Source of the DNA: Paraglomus occultum
Taxonomy: Eukaryota; Glomeromycota; Glomeromycetes; Paraglomerales; Paraglomeraceae
Assembly (NCBI GenBank): GCA_910592205.1
Contig: CAJVPJ010000484.1
Coordinates: 1-23,822, forward strand
Direction: 5' to 3'
Length of the DNA stretch: 23,822 bases
Part shown: positions 1 to 10,160 of the stretch, piece after piece
How positions within the stretch are numbered: position 1 is the first letter of the stretch
How the letters are laid out: each line of letters starts with the position of its first letter
Made by a program: the position numbers and the translations under genes
The notes under the pieces: model-generated
Databases searched by the model: none
What the model was told of the DNA's origin: nothing
The model's input: the letters and a program-made list of their open reading frames with translations, nothing else

Positions 1-1547
1 ACATCGTCATCATACATTTTATTCTACAACCACAGCTCCTTCATACATACATAGCAGTATTACACATGGTCATAACTTTACCTGAGACAAAACCACGGGC
101 ATTATATAAACAGAACATGTATGTACTGTATTACTATGATATACCATATGTTCCCTTGGTTGCGGGTGACATACTTTGATTAGTGACGTTTAAACTACGA
201 TTTATAGTCACGATCTAAATATCGGTCTTGTTGTCACAGTCTTTATCCCCTAATAACTCCTCTCGACCTGTTTTCAAATTTTTCAGCCTAATGTAGAGAC
301 TTTTTTGTTATTGACACGCTTTACAAGGTTTTTAACTGCCATAAAACACTCTACGTTGCGTTGTACTTTTTATAATGCAGGTTTAATTGTAGGCGTTGTT
401 TACTTCATTACACTCACTAACTTTAAACTAATGCAACATCCAAGCACACTCTTTAGAGTCTTGTCGTTTGTGTCAGGTTGTGCGACCTGGCAGGTAAATT
501 CCTGTTTATAAAAGTCTTATTTGCAATGATGTTCTTCCGGTCACCAACCAAAAGCATCCGATTAAACGTGTGATGTAACATTAATAACATTTCCACATCG
601 GAATTGCCGATTCTGATACGAATGTTGCAACTTGGACTCTGTAGGCATAGAGATAGTTATTTCGACGCCGACATTATTTCATAACCGTTGGCGTTGATAT
701 GTATCGCTCATCAGCATTTTGTCATGTGTATCGTGTATGGAATATTTGGTCTCTTTGCTCTATTTGAAATGTCGCAAGCTTTATACGTGAAAATTGTCCA
801 AAATTTAAAAAATATCTTTGAACTGTATGAAATACGCTTACTATTTCACAAATAAGAACAGAATTGTTTACAAGTAGAAGCTGCTGGATGACCGAGACAC
901 GCACGTATCGGATACGTTCTAGGAAAATTCCGTATACATATTAATATGAACGAGTCATTATAACCGCGTTAAAATGAACCTAATCTACTGGCAAATGTAT
1001 CCGTCAACATCTAATGATAACAGTCGGAGCAGACTTGTAGTTTGTACTATTGATAGTTTATTTCTGGCAGGTACAAACTACTGCTGTTGCTGAATACAAA
1101 GGAGAATTTGGAAATGAATACTTTCCATATTAATATGCCCTACTAATTGATTTTGTGCACACTAATTGTTATTGCTTTCTTTAAAATGTGTGATTAACTT
1201 GCTGTAATGGTATGGCAAGAAGGTTAATTGGGATGCTAATACTGATGTTAACACAAACAGTCCGTTGCGCGCTATGGCTTTCATACTTTTTGGGCTCTTT
1301 GTATCTGCTGATATGCAAAGTGGTAATCATTCTGCCGAATTATGCTAATTACCTTTTTCCTCCTTAGGCGGCGTTATAGTAATACGGGTGTAAGCAGTCC
1401 AAAAGAATAAATAAATTGACAGTTAGCGTAGGTACAGCATGTACTCTTCCAAACTTTAGTGAATGAACCTTAGAGTATCGCTATTTTCTGGCCGCGCATT
1501 GACGACCATAGTTACCTGCTGCGGCCCTGCCCAGGTTGTGTCCCCGA
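1..1547. other. 5' flank without a recognisable gene
   Basis: AT-rich sequence with only short ORFs that have no protein-like character, for example one at 305-511 on the plus strand. I find no RNA gene, transposase or repeat family here. The last 60 or so bases (about 1490-1547) are clearly more GC-rich and end in a good splice donor, so they probably belong to the 5' untranslated exon of the gene starting at 1675. Confidence 0.5.
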
Positions 1548-1666
1548 GTAAGCGTTTGATTTACAACTGATAATATAAATAATAATTATTATTCATTCTC
1601 TATTCATTTGATATTGACTAAATCTTAATAACAATAATTAATACCCTACATTCCTTTCTCTCGTAG
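1548..1666 (+). other. probable 5'-UTR intron of the SH3/RA gene
   Basis: A GTAAGC donor follows the GC-rich stretch at 1548, and a pyrimidine-rich tract ending in TCGTAG lies at 1661-1666, eight bases before the ATG. The 119-bp size matches the introns inside the gene. An alternative is that an upstream coding exon joins here, because the frame between the acceptor and the ATG is open. Transcript data would decide; the call rests on splice-site appearance only. Confidence 0.45.
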
Positions 1667-1674
1667 CATTTAAC

Positions 1675-2824
1675 ATGCCCCGAGATCCAAAACTATCCAT
1701 AGATATCGCCGCGGCTGCTCGAGGCCAACGAAGAGACACCTCTCGCAGAGATACTCAAAATTCTCAAACTGCCGAGAAAGAAGGCGCGAATCTCGAGGGG
1801 GAAACAGATGTTGAACCTGAAGATATCAACGATGACGAGGACGAACTCTCTTCCGTGCCATCAATACCCGATGAGAACATAGACTTTGATTTTGTATATG
1901 CTTTACATACATTTGGAGCTACCGTAGAGGGTCAGGCAAGCGTAGTCCGAGGAGAACCCTTGACTCTCTTGGACGACTCAAACAGTTATTGGTGGCTAGT
2001 CAAAGTATTAAAAAGCGAGGAAGTTGGCTACATTCCTGCTGAGAATGTCGAAGTAAGCTACAGTTACCCTGTTAAGCATGTTGGTTGCTTCATGTATTAG
2101 ACGGCGAACATTCCTCGCGTTGTCTGCAATACATTGGATCTCTCTTTTCCATCACATAATGAACGATCTTAGATTGTGAACTACTGAATTGAATAAATAT
2201 TGCGCATACTGATTATATAATACTTTCTCATTAGATGCCGCAAGAACGTCTGGCAAGATTAAATAAACATCGTAACGTTAACGTGAGTTGCAATTGTCGC
2301 AGTTTATATTGTCTTCGCATTACTAAAATAATTGTCCAATATTTATAATTCATTATCAGTTATCATCCTCACAACACCACGATACATTGCCAGCTGTCAT
2401 ACCAAAGGCGAAGCCTGTTGCTAAAGCTCGTTTGAATGTTTCATTTGGAAGTCCGTTAGCAACAACTGCCGATGATTTAGTGGAATCAGATGACGCTGAA
2501 ACTGACGAGGAACAAGACGACGACATTGGACCAGATTATGAAAACTATGATGATGAGGAAGAGGAGGATGATACTGAAACAATAGTTGCGCCAGATAATA
2601 ACCGAATTTATACTTCCGTAGATACGGAAGACAATGTTGGTCCCGAACAGATGGTCAATGTAAACTTTGAAAGAGAAGACCAACTAATTCAAACTAATGT
2701 ACAATGGAATCAACCGATACAAATGCAACAAGGGACCGCTCAGGAAAGCGTGCAGTGGGGAAACCAACAACTTCGACAACAGCAACTAGAGCAACAACTT
2801 CGACAACAACAACAACAACAACAA

Positions 2825-2865
<41 letters not shown>

Positions 2866-3863
2866 AACCATAGAGTGGGCAAATCAACAGCAGTTACAAC
2901 AGGAAAACATGCAATGGGGAGATCAGCAACAGCTACTGCAAGGACCTATGCAGCCTAACATTCAGTGGGCGGAAGATCAACAGAGATTGCAACGAGAAAC
3001 ACTTGACAACAACGCTGCGTTCCAGAGGACTGACGATGCTAATAGGCAGATTATTCAAGGACAATATGTTACCAATGCCAACAATTACAGCGGCTATAGC
3101 AATAACAATTATCGATCTCCAGATAATGCTCCCAATCAAGAAATTATAGATGTCGTCGAACAGCCATCTGGAGAAACTATTAAGATGACGCTTACACCCT
3201 CTCTAGGCAGCGATTATATAGACTTCTCTGATGAAGAAAATGATACCCGAAAGGAAGTGGATAAGACCAATAAGTTCTTCTTCGATGAAGAAACCAGAGT
3301 GAAAGTTCCGATTGAGGAATATATGAAAGACTTGCCTCCTGAAGATACTAAGAAGGCTGGCAAGGGTAAGAGGGAGAAGAAAGAAGGCATATTTACAAAA
3401 CTTTTCTCGAAAAAGAAACAAAAGGTAAAGAAAGAAGAAGACCAACAGAAACTTGTGTCGAGTGCAACATCTTCTGTTCAAGTACAAGGATTGCCGAGAG
3501 CTGATTCGCGGCAAGGTGCGCGTTTACAGCCACCATCGATGCAAATGCAAGGTCAGCCGTATGCACAAATGCCTCCGCAAGAGCAAGAACAAGGGCTAAC
3601 GCGAGTACAAGGACCAATGCAAGGTCAAGTCCAAGGTCAAAGTCAAGGTCAGGGTCAAGTTCTAGTTGAAGGTCAAGCGCTAGTACCAGGGTCAATGCAG
3701 ACGCAAGATCAAGGTCTAATACTAGGGCCAATAACACCAGTGGTAGTACAGGATCAAGTTCAAGGCCAAGGTCAAGGTCAAATGTTACTACAAGGACCAA
3801 TGCTAGGACAGGGCCCAACACAAGGCCAAAGTCAAATGCATCAATACGCACAACAACAACAGC

Positions 3864-3917
<54 letters not shown>

Positions 3918-6515
3918 TTCTACAACAGCAACAGCAACAGCAACAGCAACAACAACAACAGCAGCAGCAGATGCAGTATCAGATGAGACAGCCACAAAAT
4001 TTCAATCAAATACAAAAAGATCAATTCCAGCCATCGTCACAACTTCAACAATACATGGCTCCGAAAATGCAGCCCCAAAATGTTCGTAATACGCCGGATC
4101 CAATTAAATCTATTTCCCAAGTAGCTTCAGACGGTGCTTCAGCTCCCACAAGCCCTCTTCTTCACGTTTTGACTGTTCACCCAGGAAATAACATCCAAAC
4201 AAACGTCAGTTATAAGACAATATTATTAAGCCGTTCGACCACAGTAACCGAACTTATAAAGCAATCGCTCACGCGATTCAAACTAGATAATCCAGTAAAT
4301 TGGGAAGATTATTTTATAACAGTGAAAGAGTTTGACGGAGGTGATTTTTCAAGAATCTTGATAAACTTGTATTATAGACTTTCATCATGTTGTTTACATT
4401 TTAAATCTCACGAATATTTATTTAATGTTTAAACTTTGTAGAGGAAATTCATCTTATGCCACACGATCACCCACTCGAAATTTTCCAGACACTAGTTTCT
4501 GCGTCAACAATGCCTCTTCCTCAAGTCAATCGGGAATCTATCTCATCCATATCGTCTGAACTGTCAAATGATGCAGTGATTAGAAATCTGCGCTTGAGCG
4601 AATTTCTAGAGAGGAATACCGTGAGATTTTATCTAAACAGAAAGAACAAGCGCGGCAGCCGTTCCTCTGGCGAGCGGCGGATACGCGTGCATGTGTTGAT
4701 CTATCATGATGACCTGCCGTCATATTTGAAAAAAAGTTCTGTCCCGCGTGTATCAATGTCTGTGCCAAAGCATCTCGCTGATAAGGCCGCGAGGAGGCGA
4801 TCTCCTGGAGAGGAAGGCAAGCCGAGGGAGAAAGTATTGATATTTAATGGGCGCGTTACAGTTGCCGAGGTTATTACAAAAGCACTCGATAAATTTGGAA
4901 TTACCGATGGGATATTCGATGATGGTTCACATATAGCGGACGGTGATACAAGACCGAGATATAATTTGATGGTATTTGCCGATGGTGAGGGTAAGTAGTA
5001 ATGTTGTTCTTGACTCTTAAGTTATAGATATATTATTTACATCACGGTTAACATGTATACTTTTAATGGTAATTCATACTAATAGAAAGGGTGCTTCAAA
5101 CCAAGACCAAGATTATTGATGCTTGTCCAAACCAACCCGACTTTCGACCACAATCTGTCGATTCTGTCGATTCGAATTTGTCTTTAACATCTGATTATCG
5201 ATTCGAAGAACCCATATTTGTACTACGAATGTCTAACTCAGATGATTATCAACGGCATGCCATGCCTGATTCAAAGTCTGGCCCAGAACCTGGCAAAAGT
5301 GAAGAGACTTTATCGCGTAAGCAGCTTATAGAACAACAGCGAGAATATAGTCGTGCTAAGCAACGTTCGATTCTAGCTGCGCATAAGAATGATGCTCAAG
5401 GTGTCGATATTGTGACTAGCGCTGGCGCAATTCGTAGTTCTCGCATATTCGGCCAAAAAGTGCGGTATTCATTTATCCCGCAACAAGGCGGGGAGGAAAT
5501 TGATATTAGTGACATCATTGAGAACATTTGGGGTGGCGAGATGGATGAGCAAGATAACGCAGAATCAGACGAAGAAATAATACAGAGAAACTCCGAATCA
5601 CGTGATAATACAGATGAATACATTGCACCATTGTCCATTCAGAAAAGAGACGTGCCGAACAATCGGCGAGCATCAACAAGAAAGAGCTTGACAGCTGAGA
5701 CTGACATACTGATGGAGACTGTTGATCAAGCACAGGGCGATAATAATCGAATGAGTCAATCGTTGGAGGAAAAGATAGAGCGTGTATTACTTACGGTAGC
5801 TGCTGGACAGTATAATAACAAAATACCTGAATCTCCTACAGCACTTAGTCGTCAACTGTCAGATAGACCGAAAGCAACCGCTGTTCAGGAACATACACGG
5901 TTTCGTCGTCTTAGCCAACCTCATAATGGACGCTCTAATAGCCAGACGTCATTACCTCCAATATCAACCAACATAAATGCTAGTGTTCCTACTGGTATGG
6001 GTTCTCCGAAATCTAAACAATCTCAAGGAAGCTCATATTCTCGTTCTTACAAGAGTAATGCGAGCCGTACTAGATCGGGCTCTGTTGCTTCAACTAGCTC
6101 ACTCAACTCGGCTGTTAGTCCTACGCAGAGTAATATGCCTGGCGGACCTTCATCTCCTGGCATCGCTTCGATCGCTGAGAGTGATTGGGTTTTATCAGAT
6201 GATTTTGGATTGCAGGAACTTCTGGTCCTTGTTCGGTCAAGTGTGAATTTCGTAGAGATGAAAGAGAGAAGGCGAAGCGGATGGAAATTGCAAGACGATC
6301 CCGAAAAATTTCTTGAAGATATTAATCCCAATGAGTTTATAGACGATATCAAGACACTTTATTTAAGCGCGGAATCAGAGTTGGATGGTTTAGAAAAGGT
6401 GAGTAGAAGACATGATTTTTATCTATCACTTGTGGTATTATTATTCTAAGCATTGTCGATTATTATTTTATAGGAACTTGACATGTTAATGGACAATGCA
6501 TTGAGAGTAATTTAA
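1675..6515 (+). CDS. SH3 and tandem Ras-association domain polarity scaffold, Bud14/Tea4-like
   Basis: Six exons read through in frame: 1675-2052, 2235-2282, 2360-4340, 4442-4990, 5086-6398 and 6474-6515, giving 1436 residues. Every junction has GT...AG ends and phase agrees throughout. An acidic N-terminus leads into an SH3 domain at residues 74-126 (ALHTF, DDSNSYWWLV, GYIPAENVE), followed by ERLARLNKHRN, the signature seen after the SH3 of fungal Bud14/Tea4 proteins, which direct polarity factors and type 1 phosphatase to growth sites. Then come an acidic stretch, a Gln-rich region with runs of 20, 22 and 16 Gln, a Lys-rich segment, a first RA-like fold at about 740-830, a second at about 880-1010 and a Ser-rich tail. 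Yeast Bud14 and Tea4 lack RA domains as far as I recall, so a Ras-family GTPase partner is inferred. The ATG at 1675 has A at -3. The C-terminal exon encodes only 13 residues. The domain calls are firm; the orthologue name is tentative. Confidence 0.85.
2804..2863 (+). repeat. CAA/CAG repeat coding for 20 glutamines
   Basis: An in-frame run of CAA codons followed by a nearly pure CAG block inside exon 3 of the SH3/RA gene. More Gln-rich sequence surrounds it, including repeated QW motifs. The pure CAG part is the kind of tract that varies in length between individuals. Confidence 0.95.
3610..3835 (+). repeat. degenerate GGTCAA hexamer repeat coding for Gln-Gly
   Basis: Imperfect hexanucleotide units of the form CAAGGT/GGTCAA encode repeated Gln-Gly and related dipeptides between the two polyglutamine regions of the SH3/RA gene. 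The units are interspersed with Val, Leu, Met and Pro residues, so this is a diverged low-complexity linker rather than a recent expansion. Confidence 0.8.
3851..3970 (+). repeat. second polyglutamine tract, 22 plus 16 glutamines
   Basis: Two in-frame glutamine runs are split by a Phe-Leu pair at 3917-3922. The first is mostly CAA; the second alternates CAA and CAG. It lies in exon 3 of the SH3/RA gene, upstream of the first RA domain. Different codon make-up from the tract at 2804 suggests independent expansion. Confidence 0.95.
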
Positions 6516-6797
6516 TTAAACAGTTGTAGTCTGTTCATCATTTATATTCGTTTGTATTTTTAATACTTGGTTTAAATTATGAATCAAATAGATTTAATTC
6601 ATATATACTAGAGTAAGCAGACATTCACAAATCCCTAAAGAAATACATTTGATCAGTGATCAAGTATAATTTTATTGCGATGCCAATGCATAATAAAGAC
6701 TAGAGCATGATAACGGCACCCAGCGAATTCTGTGTGTCCGAATGCTTGCATTAGCAAGCTTTTAAACAAAATCTGAGTGATCTTTCTAGCCAGGTTA
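6516..6797. other. convergent intergenic spacer, 282 bp
   Basis: The SH3/RA gene ends at 6515 on the plus strand and the eS26 gene ends at 6798 on the minus strand, so both transcripts must terminate here. The sequence is AT-rich with no ORF of note. Confidence 0.7.
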
Positions 6798-7763
6798 TTA
6801 TGTTGTCTTTTGCGTGACATTCGGATTAATCTTTTTACCATCCTATAGAAATATGGTATGGTGTTGTTATTAGCAATGATAGGAGGGGAATGCGGTTCCT
6901 CTTCAGTTGTATCATACCTTATTATATCGAATTCGCGGTGGTGGCTCTCGCTTACGGCGTCCCTCTCGTGATCTCACTCTGACTACATGTGAGTGAATAG
7001 CACACGATACACAATAATGAAGCTTTATGTATAGCTTTGGCAGAGCGTATTCTGTGAATAAGAACGAATCATAAGCAGGTATCCCGTATTTGAAGCTCAT
7101 CCCTTATTTTAAAGTAACCAAACTAACCAGGATAAACAGATGCGTCTGTGATATCGCGGATCGCCGCACTTTCCACCATGTTACGGATGGTAAAGCGCTT
7201 TATTGCCTTGTCCTAGAACAGTAGGAACAATTACTCTTACGCATCAGTAAAATATATTCATGCGCCGAATAGAGTTGCAATCACACATGAGATTCTTCTC
7301 TAATTGATTAAAGAAATAGTTAATCAATTACCTTTGGGACACATCTTGCACAGTTCGAACATCGAACAGGCTTAGTGTGGCCACGTCCGTGCTTGTTGCG
7401 GCCGTTGTTTCTTCTCTTTTTGGTCTATCATAGTTATAATAACAGGTAAGTGTTTGAAAGCATGTCACGAATTAATAGCGGAATGTATGGACTTGTTGAT
7501 GCGCAATCTTATATTATTGTCAACTAGATTGTCACGAGGGTAATAGCGGAATGTATGGACTTGTTGATGCGCAATCTTATATTATTATCAACTAGATTGA
7601 TGCGGTTGTCACAGATTCTGTAGCAGTAAACCGATCATGGTAACTAGTGGCGCCACCGAGACCTGACTTTGAAGCTTTTTCTTCTAGTTCTTATTCTCTT
7701 AATCGTAAGATCAAAGGCTCTTCTTAATAAATGCTTCTCTTTCTTGTCATCCACACTCACCAT
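6798..7763 (-). CDS. RPS26: 40S ribosomal protein eS26
   Basis: A structural protein of the small ribosomal subunit near the mRNA exit channel. Five exons on the minus strand (7761-7763, 7332-7424, 7128-7212, 6918-7051, 6798-6842) join in phase to 119 residues, the length of yeast S26. The first coding exon is the ATG alone, followed at once by GTGAGT. Landmarks are the basic start [16 protein letters not shown], zinc-binding Cys23/Cys26 and Cys74/Cys77 (CSNC and CVSC), DKAIKRF, and [12 protein letters not shown]. The last exon codes for [14 protein letters not shown] and replaces an apparent early stop that would follow if the AAG|GTATGA donor at 6917 were ignored. The 5' leader just upstream of the ATG is pyrimidine-rich, as is common for ribosomal protein genes. 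Identification is very secure; the ATG-only exon is inferred from splice signals and the absence of an in-frame ATG in exon 2. Confidence 0.95.
7464..7598. repeat. tandem duplication of a 67-bp unit in eS26 intron 1
   Basis: Copy 1 (7464-7530) and copy 2 (7531-7598) lie head to tail. They differ by a few bases after the shared GTCACGA start and by one substitution near the end. Both lie inside the first intron (7425-7760) of the eS26 gene, between the ATG exon and the second exon. Confidence 0.95.
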
Positions 7764-7897
7764 CGCAACAAAAAGATATGCAGAAAGGAGAAGGAACACA
7801 AAGAGAATGTACTTTTGAATTTAATAAAATTTTTTTGGTAGGACAGCGGTCACATGACGTCAAATTTACAATTATTACAATTATCGTTACATGATTT
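7764..7897 (-). promoter_or_regulatory. eS26 promoter and TOE1-like 3' end, 134 bp
   Basis: Only 134 bp separate the TOE1-like stop codon at 7898 from the downstream eS26 ATG on the same strand. The stretch must hold the 3' end of one transcript and at least part of the start region of the next. The sequence next to the eS26 ATG, read on the minus strand, is pyrimidine-rich. I see no clear TATA element. Confidence 0.5.
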
Positions 7898-9822
7898 CTA
7901 TTTCGATCTACTGATTGCTTCTGCTTTCGTTCTATGCCCTTCACTAGTGTGAGCGAATTCGCTCTTTTGTACAAGCAGTGGCCTATCCTTGTTCATAAGA
8001 TACAATTTGTTCTTGTGTTCATTTAGCACCTCTACTTCCGAAAGTACTAATAATTGTCTTGCGAATACAAATCCAGTCATGTACGAATCAAAGTGCGCCG
8101 CGTGATATGTTTCAATATTTTCTTTCGTCCTAGGTGTGACACTTAACGAATTCTCTCTATAATGATTAATGTCATTAATAGTTTTCGCTTTTGCGCTTAT
8201 CTTTACATTATTTACAGGAAACCTTGATGATGAATGTTCGGTCTCGAACGTAGACGCAGATTCCATCGATGGTGACGATGGAAATACCTCAGTCGAAGAA
8301 TCACTATCCTTCGTTTTTATTGAATGTGAGACTCTAGTCTCCTTCAAAGCCTTTGAAGTGGAGTCAAAGTTATGGTGCTTCCGTCTACCTTCCTGTTCAG
8401 TCTCATAATCAAGTATCAAATCGAGATCGTGCGATTTACCACATTGCATGTTCATCCTGCAATATCCGTACGACTACAAACACGAAATAAAGGTCGATTT
8501 AATGTGATCTGGGGATACTCATAACTTCCACAAGGCAATCGGAACACCTACAGCATATTGCTGACAATAAGGCAACTTGTCATCATCATCAGTATCGTCT
8601 TCATACTTTCTCCTATTTTTCTCATTTCCATATCGAGTTTTGTGCATCCGCCCGTTATGACCATGAGAACTTGACTCATAATCATCCTCTTCGTCTCTTG
8701 ATCGCTTGACTGGTATACACGACAATTTTTCTTGAAACTTCATATCCAAGTACTCTTTCTTACCAGTCATCTTTCTCTCGAATTGCTCTCTCTCATATCT
8801 ACAAGTTGTTAATATAAGTAACTATCATTGATTGAAAGAGACAACAGGGTTCCCCTTACTTACTTTCGATACAAATAAGCCAAGAAAGTTGTTTTCTCGT
8901 CCGTCACGTAAGACGATATATACTTCGTATCGATAATGCCCGCAGGAAACATCTCGGTGAGATCTGCTACAAATGAGTTGAGATCTGGTGGTAAATCCGC
9001 GTAGAATGCATAATATATGAATATGAGATCTAGAAACCCGTTATGCACTACTAGAGGTATTTTTTGGGCGAGAATGTGTGAAAATATCGATCTCATTATA
9101 ACATTAGGATGATTTGGATAATGAACAGCCTAAAAAAGCAAATTAATCAGTCAAATGAAAGAATATATTGTAAATAATGCTTCATCAAACGTCAGAACAC
9201 CTTATCAGGACCAGGTTCGTAAGGTATTCCGTGCATCAATTGTTTGTGAAAGTCAAAGCCGACTCCAGCCAAGAATTTTAAACTATTTGGACTGACTTTA
9301 TGTTCGCTCTGGAACGGATGTATTGATCTAATTAGCTTACAATTAATACTGATGGAAAGGCGGACTGATTTCTGTTGTCTACCTGACAAGAAAGAGTAAA
9401 ACTAAAGTTGTGGACAGCATACGACTTTTCCAGCTCGTTTGATCGTATTTCGCCTTCCTCCGTCGACAGCAATTCGAACGTCGTAAACCCCAAGGACAGT
9501 ATGGCATATGACTTTGCAACCTTGCACAAGTTTTCATATCTGTCCTCAAGATTACTATACCGACGAATGATGGGTTATATCAATATCTGGTAGACAGACG
9601 ATGTTCCATGAATACGTTTATCGTCATTCAAACAATTTTTGCTTACAATGCTTTTGTATCAGCATGTCGACCACCCAACCCAGTAAATTCAGCATCTAAA
9701 GCGATAAAACTGGCGCGGCTTATGGTATTCTTTATTTTCGTTTGTAGAGAGACAAGGTTTTCTATAGTGACATCGTTGAACGTACTTAGATTGATAGTCG
9801 CGGGGATCTCACGTCGAGTCAT
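7898..9822 (-). CDS. TOE1: TOE1-like CAF1-family 3' exoribonuclease (deadenylase) with CCCH finger
   Basis: Six exons on the minus strand (9647-9822, 9383-9554, 9201-9308, 8864-9129, 8552-8798, 7898-8473) give 514 residues, close to the 510 of human TOE1, a nuclear Cajal-body DEDDh exonuclease that trims 3' tails of snRNAs and other small RNAs. Catalytic residues are D43 and E45 (LDAEFTGLGG), D186 (HNGFLDL), and H447 and D452 (HAAHFDSYMTG). Other TOE1 hallmarks are GFDFHKQLMHGIPY, FPAGIIDTKY and a final KLYLMNKDRPL segment. Splicing exon 5 to exon 6 creates C319-x8-C328-x5-C334-x3-H338, a textbook CCCH finger sitting between the catalytic halves as in TOE1, which strongly supports the model. 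A basic, acidic and His-rich segment (about 255-310) may be a nuclear localisation region. Introns are 65-92 bp. The ATG at 9822 lies 42 residues before the first catalytic Asp. All active-site residues are present, so an active enzyme is expected. Confidence 0.93.
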
Positions 9823-10160
9823 GAAAAATATATAAACAAAGCAAAGAGGTGAATAATTTTTCTGCTTCTAGTAATAGTTAGCAGCAATTAGAATATAGCT
9901 AATAGCTTAACGGTAGAGTGTAAAATGACGTTGCGAACGAACCAATTTATTTCAGTGTCTTGTGACCATGAAAAAAACCCCCCACATATTAATATAAGAC
10001 ACTGGTTACGTTTGCCCTCACCCCATATTTTCACGCATTTGATTTTAGCTTGTTTACAGCCTTGGTCACTCTCGTACTTCGAGATCCATTCCACTTTGAT
10101 ACATAAATACATACATACGTACATATATATATACATACATATATTTAAGATCGCCTTCCA
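9823..10160. promoter_or_regulatory. divergent intergenic region between TOE1-like gene and hypothetical gene
   Basis: The TOE1-like gene starts leftward at 9822 and the hypothetical gene starts rightward at 10161, so this 338-bp stretch should carry both promoters. It contains a microsatellite next to the rightward gene but no motif that I can assign to a factor. Confidence 0.5.
10100..10146. repeat. TACA/TATA microsatellite
   Basis: Imperfect ATAC and TA repeats directly upstream of the ATG at 10161. This is simple-sequence DNA, probably in the promoter or 5' leader of the hypothetical gene. Confidence 0.85.

Noticed and set aside
1498-1515. CGACCATA, similar to the start of 5S rRNA
   Set aside because: The rest of 5S rRNA is absent. 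The match is too short to mean anything.
2694-3995. Long ORFs opposite and beside the polyglutamine tracts (poly-Ala, poly-Val, poly-Thr frames)
   Set aside because: They are the other frames of the CAA/CAG repeats. The Gln frame is supported by SH3 and RA domains on both sides and by intron phases.
7747-7974. 75-codon minus-strand ORF across the TOE1-like 3' end and eS26 start
   Set aside because: It overlaps both genes in another frame, has no recognisable domain, and is explained by their sequences.
9886-9946. tRNA-like stretch with TAGCTTAACGGTAGAG resembling a D arm/A box
   Set aside because: No B box (GGTTCGAnTCC) follows at the right distance and no acceptor stem pairs, so it is not a tRNA gene.
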